Of a stretch of DNA of 64,000 nt, positions 36,939-48,900 are shown piece after piece. The stretch spans positions 124,001 through 188,000 of the forward strand of contig JAUIRK010000931.1 in assembly GCA_030549495.1 (NCBI GenBank). Direction: 5' to 3'. A program made the translations under genes and the position numbers. The stretch is from Nectonema munidae (Eukaryota; Nematomorpha; Nectonematoida; Nectonematidae). The notes beneath the pieces are model-generated. The model did not search any database. It worked only from the letters and a program-made list of their open reading frames with translations, and had not been told where the DNA came from. Numbering within the stretch: the stretch's first letter is position 1; every line of letters begins with the position of its first letter.

Positions 36939-39900
36939 ATGGCCGATCTTGCATTTAAATTGCTAGTTTATTCGCTCAACGACAGCTTTCACACGACCAT
37001 TCAAAAGATTTCCTCCTTGGATGACATTTTCTTTTCCTTCTTTCCCAACTTTGATATCCTGGATCTCTTTATCATATGCTGGCTCATTGTGTGTGCTCTC
37101 TTTGCATTTCTGGCATTGCTAATTGGGAAAAAATTATTATTGGATAAGGTGAGGGCACATTCACTTTCATGCCTCAAAATCTTTACAACTCCCAACATTT
37201 TTCACTTAGAGCAATCTAGAGTTGATTCCAATGGGCGAGAACGCTATCCTCGCCTCTTCTTCATCTCATTACCGACAATCATCTCGTCACTCAAAAGATA
37301 TCGATAGCGGTAAAAATCTCCATTAATTTTTTTGCCTACTTTGTAAACATTAAGTGTGAATTCAACTTAATTAAGTGTCCCTACTGAAAAGGAAAAATAT
37401 CTATTTTATGATTCTTTTACTTGATGAACGTTATTTTGACAAATTAAGAAAAATTAATATTTATGCGGTTTAAAAATGTTTTGCATTTGGTTAATCCAGT
37501 GCTCCTAAAACTTTTCTATTTTTTGGATACTTGTGGTACAAAATTTAAATGGTGCCTTATCACGATAGAATATATGCTACCTTCATTCTAAATTCATTTA
37601 TTTAACAACAGAATATTGATTCTCTCATGAAAAAGATAAACAGCAAAAAAGTTTTATTTTGAATACACGATTTTAAAAACTTTAAAAATATTTTTTACTT
37701 GGTGAGAAAATAGCAACACTTATCTTGTAATATGGGGAAGTTTCAGTGGCGGATCTAGGGGGCTCATGGGCCTAGCCCCCCCCCCCCCCCTATGAAAAAT
37801 GGCTTCGAAAATTACTCTTACTAATATATACCCTTACATGTATAAAAATAAATTTTTGCAATTTATTCATGGCAAAATAATGTTAAAAATATGAAAACAT
37901 AGGTAATTAGTGATTCTAAAAGACATAATACAGCTGTCGTATTCTCTGAAGACTTTTAGCAAAATTGCAAAAAAATTCAATAGATTTCGCCCCCCCCCCC
38001 CCTATAAGAAATTTCTGGATCCGCCACTGGAAAGTTTAGATAAGTTATTTAGATAATATGTTGAGTTTTTGTCTTACTTTGAAGATTATGTTATTTTTAA
38101 ACGAACAAAAAGGATAGTGAGTGTCTTAAGTATAAAAAAAATTATGAGTCCCATTTGATCATTTCGTGGGGCCCCTTGAGAAACACTGATTTAAGGTAAT
38201 GAAATTTTTTTTTCCAAAATTAAATTTTTCAACATTATCAAGCTTAAGTTTAGTAGTTTAAAATTAAAAAATTTTTATATTATATTGTTTTAATAAAGAT
38301 TTTTTTCAATCTGTAACACAATTTTTATCATAATTTTTTAAACCATCTAGAAGCAAAATGGTTTTATTTCTTCCAAAAGAACATGCTTTCATTCGCTACC
38401 ACTTACTATTTCCTATAAATTTTATTGACTCGTAACCACAAAAAGTTAAATCTTTCGAAACAACTGAGTTAATCAATTGATTTTTGAGTACGAGAATTTT
38501 TGGGATTAATCGTCTTCTTTCTTTTGCGCCTATTGGTGGGTCTAAAATATGGATTCAGATAATATAGAATTATTTATGCAAAAATTAAAGTAGGCCACGT
38601 TTTATCATTTTCAAAGATCAAAAATCCGGCTTAAAATAAAGAATTCACGTGAATTCAACTCAAATAAGCGGATTCCCCGCTATTCGCACCAGGTTAAGAA
38701 GTTCCTTTCCATCCCGCGCAGTGGGGGATCCAGAAATCTTTTGTGGGGGGGGGGGGGGGGGTATACTAATATTATCAAAATATTTTACACATTTTATTAG
38801 GGAAGAAATTTGAAAACGTATGTAAAATGGATGATTAAAATTATATTACAAAGTCTTTTCTTCTTTCTTTTTGCTTTGAAAATCGATCAATGACTTCATC
38901 AATTTTGATTTCTATTTTAGGGTGGACTCCAACCTTAATTTTTCTTGAATAGATTGCTGGTGGGGGGGGGGGGGGGGGTATGCATCCCCCTATCCCCCTC
39001 CCCCTTCTCGGTCCATCCCTGATCCCGCGAATAGCTAAAATTCGCAAATTATTGACGCAGTTTTAAAACGCCTATGTATGATATGCGATAAAATATGCTT
39101 ACCAAACACATTTTAAGACAGTCTTACCCATTAAAACAGTAACATGTAGTAAGTAATGATGAATTAAAAATATTTTGATTTTATTTTTATTCAACAATAA
39201 TGAATGATGATGATGATGAAATTTGCTGTTACCATACAATGAAGATGATTATGGTGACAGTGATGTAATGGCACTCCTTTATAGCAGTTCAGGCAATTCA
39301 TTTTCTTTAGGCACTTCAAGAAGATTTGTCCTTTCTTCAAGAGGAGGGGTCGTTTCTTTAGAAGGAAGTGTATAGTTTCTTCAGGAGAATCAAAAAATGG
39401 TCTACCATTTTTTTCGGTTGTTGTGTCTTGATTACTTTTCTTGATAACTTCTTTAGGAACATGGCTGGCTTCGTTGTTTTTACATAGTCGTGAAAAGGTG
39501 AATCACATTGTCATTTTAAATTATTTACTATTTGCGTATACTCACTGTAACATTTCTCTCTCTCTTATTTTTTTATTTTATGATAACTGGCATTATTTTT
39601 AAATTTTTTACCAATCAGGATGAATACGCTCGTTTTTGTGCTAAAAATTGTTCTAGGAAAAATTGCCAAAATTATAAAAAAAAAGTTTTGAGAGCAAAAT
39701 CTACGAATAAGCGGACCCGCGAATAGGTTAGGGCCTATTATGCTTCTTTTTCTTTTTCCAATAATTTGCTTTTTTACATTCTTGTGAGGATAAAGAATTT
39801 ATTGATGACTTCACAAAGTGCGGAGATTTATACTTTTCCAAACTTTCAAACTTTTTCCTATGAAACTCTCTTTGGCTTTCATTCTTTGCTAATCAGTTTG

Positions 39901-42900
39901 ATGACGAAATTTTTGCTTTTTTGAAATTTCCATCAAATCGGAGCTCTTCATCATCAAAAAAACTTTGTTTAATTCCCCTATATTTTACTTTAACAACTTT
40001 ATAAATCGTTTTGATAGGTTAATCAAAGATTGTAATTTCCAGTCAACATAAATTTTCAAAATATGATTCCATGATTGGCAATCCTTACTTTGGCAAGTCA
40101 TGAAAGAAAAACTCTCATCAATATATTGATTAGAATAAGTTAAAGTTTGTAGGTTCTCTTTAAAAAGCGGAACAGTTCTTCTGCTGTAGTAATTGGAAAA
40201 TTATTCCAGAAAATGACATTTCAGATTCTTTTATGAGTGCATCAAAAGTTGAAATATTGATGGCACTAGTAACTCAATGTTTTCCAAAAATAACGCCTGT
40301 AATTTTTATTCTTTTAAAGTTAAAGGCGGACCAATTTGTTTAATCAAATAGTGAGACATAATCTTAAAGCATTTTTAAGAGCTTTTTTATTCCAACCTAC
40401 TACAAGGGGATCATAATTTTATAAAATTGATGTGATAGTTCATTGAAAAAAAACATGAAAGTTTGCAAATCGCAGTGTTACCATGAATCCTCTCGATCAA
40501 TGAAAATTCAATATTCTCCAGATGAAATCATTTTAACTCTCAAGTGTTTAAAAACACTAACTGTGAGATGGTATGTTTTGTCAATTGCCACTACAGAATT
40601 TATAGAAGATGGAGAACAACAAAATCTTGATCCATTGGTATATAGTGTTCAAATTATTCAAAGGATTTTGATGTTTTTTTAAATATTGATTATTTTATTA
40701 TCTTATAGAATTTCTTAGTAGCATTTTCCTGATGAAAATTTTTTTTCAATGTTTATTAATATAAATACGACACGTCATTTTAAAATGCTATTTTATTGCG
40801 TTGTGTGTTTTTTTGTTTGAAATTTTCATTTATTTCATTATCTTTCGGTGTTTTTTAGTAAGTTTTTTACTGATAAAATTTTCATTTTGTTTTTTATTCC
40901 TAAAAATTATTATGTATTATCTGTAGATTTTATTTAATCATTTTGTGTGTTTTTTGTTTGAAAGTTTGACTTATTTTAGTATCTTTCGGTGTCTCCCGTT
41001 ATCTTCCTGTAAAAAGTGTGACCCTTTTTATCTTGTTCATTGTTTATGTGGATAAGTATGTCATGTGAATTTATTGTTTTACGAATATTCCAAAAATGTT
41101 TCTCACTTTGCTAAGTTAGTGAGTCTATCATAATTGTGGCGTATCAATTATCATCTTTCTTATAAAATTGATTTTGGCCTTCTTCATTTCAATTACACTT
41201 TTTTCAAATAAATAAATAATCTGAAATTTTTATCATCCTAATTTCACTAAAAAAGTGCAGCTTATTCGTGATAAATATTCTAAGCCTGAGTTTAGCAGCC
41301 TTTATTAAGTGCAATATTTGTGAAAATTTGTTCACACGTAAGCATGGCCTTTCCGTGCATTATCTTTGTGCGCATAATCATGAGATCTGAAATTTTAAAA
41401 CAAAAAATTAAAAATCTTTCAGTTTCTTCTAGATAAAAAAGTATGGAAAGTAAAAAAATTCAATCTTTGTTAAAAATGAACTCATTTTCTTTTAAATTTA
41501 AGTTAGTATAGTAGTAAAAAAAGTATAAATAGTAGAACAAGAGTCTTGTAATATCGATCTCTGTGCAAGTGTATTCCCTGCAATACTAACATTTCTTTCA
41601 CTAGAAGCACTTGTAGGAGAAATGTTTAGGTATTTTGTAGATATTGCACTAAGCGATGGAGGCATAGACTCAAGGATATAACTCATACTTTTCAATTTCT
41701 CTGCATGAAGCTCAACTTTAATATTTATCAAAGAGAATATCTGATCACTTCACTCATCAAAACGTATATTTTTCACTTAAATATCATATGTCGTTAAACT
41801 CCCAAAATGAAATCGTAATATAAAAACGCAATAACTTGAATTTTATCGGTTTATTGTATTTTCTAGATTTCTCACTTAAACTTCTTCACTGTTTTGATTT
41901 TAACTCCATCTATATAAAAATGTATTTGAAAAAGTACAATTGCATTAAAAAAAGTTCAAAATGCATGCGTCCTTTTTTGAAAGAAGCGTGTATCAATAAG
42001 ATTTGTTTCTTCCTATGATTCCGTGGTTTGAGTTGATGCGTGATCGCCAGTGCTCCCGACTCTTAAAAACAAAATGAAAAACTGTGATTAACCATCTTAA
42101 GCATGAAGATATCTAGATAGTTAGCTAGATTGGCGATTCTCAACGTGAACGACTCACTATATTTAAAAAATTTTAATTTGATTTTATTCAATGATTTATT
42201 TTTATATAAATGCAAATCTCATAACCTCTACGGTTGAACACGGGTATACAACTTGAATGTCATCTCCAACCTGTATACTACGATGGTTTCTATTCCATAG
42301 TTTGCTATGTGCGCATGTTTTGATATAAATAATTACGGAGACAAGGTTCAACTTTCTAATCATATTTTGCTAGATGTAAGATTTGATTACCTCATTCGGG
42401 GAAACGATGTTACAAAAGTTATTACCTATATTTTTGCAATTTGCACGATTTTAAATAATTTATTTGTCAATTAATCAAAGAATAACTAAATAATCTTTAA
42501 AAAATCAAAGATATAGAAAGGCTAAAGATTTTTTAACTTATGGTTAGGGTTAGATAATGTCATTTTTAAAATATACTTACAAAAACTGAAACATTTTAAT
42601 TTTGTTGTCTCCGGCATTAACCCATTTAAGATCAAGCAAAGCAGACGATATCTAAAAAAACGCAGACGATTTATATTCAAAGTCATTGAAAAAAGCAGAC
42701 GAAGATGAAATTACTTATGTTCCAAAATGGGAGCATTGGTTCGAAATGGGTTAAGGAGGGATAAAAGCTTAATTACATCCGATGAGTAGTGATCTATCAT
42801 ATATGAATGATTTTGTTCTCAAACAGGTTTTTGATAAACTGACAATATTTAGTCAAATTTTTTAGATTAGGAAAATAAAGAAAAAATTTCTTGGCTAAAA

Positions 42901-45900
42901 TATGCTACACTGTGTTTTATGGCTTTTGGACATCTTCATTGATAAATCTTATTTTCATCAACAAATTTGTTCGAAAATTTAGCAAAATTTTTCTTGTCTA
43001 AGAATGCCATAATTTCAGCTTCATTACAAAAGCTGTCATTTATGACAATGGAGTTAGGCTAGGAATATAATGGATGGCTAGGAATATACGAAAACGGACA
43101 TGAGTAATTGCTGGATTACTATTCGTAGTATCGCTTTGAAACTTTTCCTTTTGATGTCACCTCACGTTTGAGTGCAGCAAGAGTTTTTCAAAATCATTTT
43201 CTTTGCATAAATCTGAAACCAATTATATATCTCGAGATTTTTGCTTAATCAGAGTCTAATAACTAGAACAACAAGAAATTGCTAGAGCACATTCAGTCTC
43301 CTATTAGTCTCCTAAAGGTATCGTTTGGCAGTAAGATGTGCTTTAACTTTACAAGTTTAGAACTTCTTAGCACAATCAATATAATATATTTGCCGCAAGC
43401 TAATATCAACTCCTCTATGTTTTGGGAATATTTGACAACAGTTATTTTTTTGAATCTTTATAGAATGCTATAAAACCACACTTAATATTTTGCAAAAAAC
43501 ATTCCTATGTTATCAAACCTTGATTCGTGCAATCGTTCTAAAATAGTCAAAAATTTTGTTTACTGAACTAAAGTGCTTCATTTCAAGGTTTCTTTTTAAT
43601 TTGTCAGGCTTTAGAAAAGTGGATGCTAACACTTCAGAACACAAAACACACTTATGTTCCTCTTCCCCACAAGACGTTAACGCAGTAAAACCAAATGCCA
43701 AGTATGAGTCGTCATTCATTTTTTAAGCCTTTAAGAAAAAGGCATATTTACATCTATAAAGTTAGGCCTGAAAATTAATAAAAAAGTAAAAATAGTTTTA
43801 CTCAATTCAGAGACGAAATTGTTTATTCTTTTAAATGTGCCTTATTGCCAAATTCCGGGTGCAATATGTTCCGCAAAACGATCCACTCAGTGACCCCTTC
43901 TTGGTCTCCATGGAACTGCTTCGTGATCGCCCTAGAGCACCGCGGATTTCAATTTGAGAACCACTAATCAAGAAGGTGTGATGCAATCAGAATTACAAAC
44001 ATGGTAATTTGACCGGATAAAATTAGTGCAGTTATGGTGGGATTGCGAGCTTACAGTCCTAGTATAATGTAGTGTGTTAACTGTGGTGTGTTCATTGGAA
44101 AAAATCTTTTTTTAATAAATTTTAATTTTGCCAAAGTATCAATATTTTAATTAAAAGTTTTCTGTAGCTGATTTATTGGTATATTTTCGCATGTTAGCGT
44201 AACCAACCCAGATGATTTATATTCCATAATGCACCTATTTTTTATTTCTAAAATACTATTTTGAATCAAATTAACTTCAGAATATTAGTGTATTTTTCTG
44301 GCGAAACATCTTTTTTTCTCTTGGATCTTGATACAATTTAAAAACTTTGGAGGATACTTTTAATTTTTGTTGTATATTTGGAAGTTCGAGAATTTAGACA
44401 TAGAAAATAAGAGTTGACGTAATAAACGCCCTCGGTATTGCTTTTGCTCAACCAATAATTTTGAATTTTTTCAATTTTATATCTATATCATTAAAAAGCC
44501 TATTTGGCTTTCCATATTACTTTACTTGTTTAAACAGTTGATTTTCAGCCACAAAAAATTCTTTTAAAATAAATTTAGAAAATTATAAAAAAAACTTGCC
44601 CCTCGAATAATTTTAAGGATGTGCGCCACTGGTTCACATTTGTTAGAAAAGTGACTGGAACATTCAAAATAAACAAAAAAATTCTTACCACCTAACCAAA
44701 TTCTTGCCTTACATCAGTGCTATTTGGTTACTGTCATGGCTGCTCGCTCATAAAGAACCTATTTATCGTTGCCGTTACCAGTAGGTTTCGAAATTTGCAC
44801 ACATTAACCCTGTTTTGAGGCTAGGTGAGATCACTTAGCTAATCAGCAACTGATTGATTTCGTTTTTAATGATTGCCAACAACGGGTTTTATATCATATG
44901 TAGAATAGTAGGCTTCAGAGCAGTTCTATACCTCTCATGTTAATCACTCTATGTAATAAATTTGTCTAATCTCTTTCTCATTTTGAGATTGAAATATTCT
45001 TCGCTCCTCGGAGAAAATTTTCAGTTGCATTTGGAGCTTGGGCGCATTTTCATATCTTATTTATACATTAATTATATGAGTATCAAAAAGAGTAGGAAAA
45101 AGGTTAGATGCAGAGAAGTTTTATTCTTACATTTTCGAACGTACCAGGACGTTCATTGTCAAAATAAGAAAGATAAAATGAAAATGAAGTAGTTATTTGA
45201 ATCCAAGACTTTTTTGCTTTCCTGTTCTTTTTGATTATTATTGAATAATGATACTTTATGGAGACGCATTCATCTATCTTTTCTATATATTAACTACTTC
45301 GCATTTTGAAGTATATAACAATGAACAAAAATCAATTTCCCAAGTTTCTTAGTGTTCGATGTAGTCAATGATTGTACTTTTACATTTATTTTTAACTTAT
45401 GAGAAATATACTACCACTTTTACTCACTAAATTATTAGAATGGCCTCAAGGAAATATCCATGTGATCCCAGAGGAGTGGCTGGAAAAATTTAGTGCGTGG
45501 GTTGAAAGGAGCAAAGCAAATCAAAAACACTTCAATCATCTTATCCTTGAAAATCTAAATGACAAAGCTTCACAGTCTAGAGTAAACTTTGTTTTACAAC
45601 TTCTTACCAACTAATTTTTACAGGTGTTCTTTAATTCAGGAAAATATTCAAGTTTCTTTTGAAAGTTTAAATTTTGACTCTCCAGTCTTCTCACATTCTA
45701 ACTTTTCATATGAAGTCATTTCAGAAGACAAAATCGTTAGTGTTCTATTTTATCCTTTTTTGAAAGTAAATCTTTTTTTTATAAAAGAAAATGAAGACTG
45801 ATGTTTGGACGAATGGTTTCATTTTCGACATCTTTGCTACTCAAAGCATAGAAGATGAAGTTCGCTTTGGAAAATTTGAAATTAGAGTTGAGAGTTTAGA

Positions 45901-48900
45901 AGGAATTGTAGAGACTTTTTTTTAAACTTTTTACCATTTTCAGTTTTGTTTCCTCCTTTTGCATCTGAAGTATCATACAAAAGGGGGAACTAATTTGAAA
46001 ATGGTATTTAATTAGCTATTTCCTTCAAATGAACTTATTTCTAGCTCAAAGTTTTATTTAATCGTGTCCAAGAGAAAGATCTTTGCATGATGTCTTTTGA
46101 TTCTCAACCAGAAATAACAACCATTGCCACTCCATACGACTCTCCTCTTTCTGGCAGTGATAAGTCTTTTTCTATGTCTCAGATAAAAGATAAGACAGTT
46201 CTCATTAACTTGCATGAGTTGTCTAGAAGCGTAGCAGAAACGATTGCAGCTCTTCGTATTAACTTTGAAGCATCATCCTTTCATAAATTTCCGTTACCTC
46301 TGTAAAAAAATTACTCACTCATTTATATTTCAGTCTTCTCTTTACTTCTTCCATATTTCCTAGGCGACAAATGGTTTCTGCAAATCGTGTAGGAACAGAT
46401 GAGAATTCTAGTTTGCCGGTGAATGAGGCATCAAAACACTCCCCTCCATTTCAAAGATCTTATCGATTTTCTGGAGATAAGGTGGATTCTCTCCGTCAAA
46501 GTAAAGAGAGGGCGATTCATCAATTGTACGTTAAAGTACGGAATTCCTTTATATTTGTTTGCATCTTTTTTTTTACAACATACCGGATAAAAACCTTTTA
46601 AGAAAGAATGAATTAGTTTTGCCGAAAATTGCTTACTTTTATCTATTTAACCTTCGCAAGACGGAACGGGAGTTTTACGTCAATGGTAATTTTCAAACTA
46701 AATTTACGTCGACTATCTTATATAAAACCTATGTTAAAATTATAATGTAAATTTTCAAAAAACAACAAATTTTTCAAAAATAAAAACTGATAGTGAATAA
46801 CTGTATATTTTTTTCTTCTGTAGATCTTTAACGCCATCTAAAGAAAGTAACTAAATTTCTTTTCACATTATGAACTTTATTCATGAATAAAAAGCAATAA
46901 TAAAAATTAATTGAGCAAAAAACTTAAAAATATTTAATTTTGATTAGTTAGCATAAAAAAAGAGCAAAATTAAATTCCACAACTTTGACAAATGTACTTT
47001 GTGTGTGCTTTACATATAGGCCTTTTGCATGTTGCGCACTTTCTTGTTCCTCTCTTTTTTGGTCTACAAGTAGAAACAAAGCAATATCCACGAGAAGAGG
47101 AAGCAATCTCAGGTATATCTTGTTGGATCCCGTAAAATGAAATAAGTTCCTTTGTGATTCTGTGGGTGAGAGGATCATTACATCTGTTCATCATTGAAAG
47201 GTGACTAAGTCTTAGACACAGATCTCTTATGAAGTACTTTCTCCCACCTTTTTGTACCGATGGAAATTTTTCTGGAGCGTTGCTCTTGATGATGACCCAA
47301 CTGTTATAAGCTGATATGTCTAAATAATTACAAAACAAAAGAAAAGGCCATCTCCTTGAAGCTTTGTAAGAAGTAAAGTCTCTTAGCATTCGATTACAAC
47401 TATCAACGCCCGATTTAAATTTATTGTAATCGACAACAGTCTCCGGTTTACGTCTTGGACCTAACAAGTTGATGCTTCCCAAATGTTGAGACGACATTAT
47501 ATAAACTACTTTGAAGTCTCTTTGTGAATGCTTGTGAGGAATGTAAGCAGTCAAGGATGCAAATTCTGTGTAAAGGAATTTACTCTCACAATCTTGTAAG
47601 GCGAGACTTTTTAGATGATCTGGTCTGAAAAGGTAAGGTATAAAGCGGCGATTAGCTCTTGCAGTGCCACAGACTGTGAGGTTTTGTTCTCGTGCCCATT
47701 TGCAAAGTTCATGAGAGGTAAAGAACCTGTCCATGAATATGCCGCAACCTTTTGGCAACTCACAACTTGCCACAAGTCTTTTTACAATTTCTTCAGAAGA
47801 AAAATAAGTTTTATCTAGGAGACCAGGGACATAAATTTCGGGTTTGAGCACATAATAAGTTCTTGCGTCATTGCAGTGGTAGCATTTTATGCCATAGCGT
47901 CCTGGCTTGGATCGATCATAGATTCGTAAAGCCGTTCTTCCTCTAAATTTTATCAACTGTTCATCAACAGTTACGCAATCTTGCGGAGTATAGTACCTAC
48001 TGAATATTTTATAAAAATGGTCGTGTAATTCTCTTATTGCTCCCAATTTATCTTCCTGATTTCTTTCACTTTTTTTGTCAAAGCGTATAAAACGATGGAT
48101 AAGAAAAAACATATCTCGATTTATAGAAGCTTTTAAAAATGGCTCTCCATGCTTTTGAGAAAAGAGGTATTTTACATCTAATTTTTGATTTTTTGCCTGT
48201 CCAATGTGTAGTAAACATGCAAAATAAGATAGTATGTCAGCAATACTGAACTTTTCAAAACAAAATTTAGTCTTTTGGAAAGTTTCAGGCATATTTCTAA
48301 AACACAAAAAAGATAATAAAATTACGAACAATATTTTTAAATAAATACTTTTCTCGGAGAGTCATCTTTTCATCATAAAAATAAAGTATAATAGCTTTTA
48401 TATTTTGGTATTACAAATAAAGATAATTTATTTAAATGTTTCTACCAAAATACATAAGCAATAAAAAGTTTTTTGAATGTCCAAGTAGTGTACTAAGCAA
48501 AAAATTGAAAAATATAGCCCGAGAATTTAGACTAAAGTTTTAAAAGAAATTAAAAAATTTAAAATAAATTGTGTTTAAAATAAATTTTTTCATAGTTGAC
48601 GTCAACCGATTAGATGAACAAAAAAGTAGCATCTATTTGCACAAAAGTTTTAATAAGCAAAATAGTTACATTGATGTCAACTGTGACTAAAACTATTTAA
48701 AATTAAATTTGACTCACGCATATGCCTCATCCATCTTTAATTTGGTACAGCGATAAATATGGGATATTGTTTCAACAGTAAAAAAAAGTTGAAAAATTTT
48801 CAAAGGATCAACTAAAGATTTAGCATCTCCTTTAGGACCATATGGTTCGGCGACAGTATCTCTAATATTAAAAGTTCCAGGTCTTCCAACATTCGTAGAA

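Larger units (their letters stand above)
37310..45438. other. Intron 2 of the C2CD2-like gene, 8.1 kb, transposon-rich
   Basis: The donor gtaaaa follows GATAGCG; the acceptor is ...attattag. The interior is mostly mobile DNA, listed separately: hAT MITEs at 37744-38029 and 38719-39021, hAT relics at 41498-41731 and 42130-43966, and a TTAA MITE at 42621-42750. The stretches 39030-41200 and 43967-45438 show no supported gene; frames at 39532-39726, 40443-40682 and 44962-45192 are unrecognised. Confidence 0.75.

Noticed and set aside
37498-38190. Larger hAT element from CAGTGCTCC (37498) to GAGAAACACTG (38178) around MITE copy 2
   Set aside because: The inverted match is short and the flanking octamers agree poorly.
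38640-38700. Palindromic AAGCGGA...CCCCGCTATTCGC as a separate transposon end
   Set aside because: No partner or target duplication could be found, so it is only mentioned with the nested MITE.
45399-45438. ATG at 45399 as the start of a separate gene
   Set aside because: The stretch before 45439 fits a pyrimidine-rich intron end, and the phase at 45439 continues exactly from exon 2 of the C2CD2-like gene.
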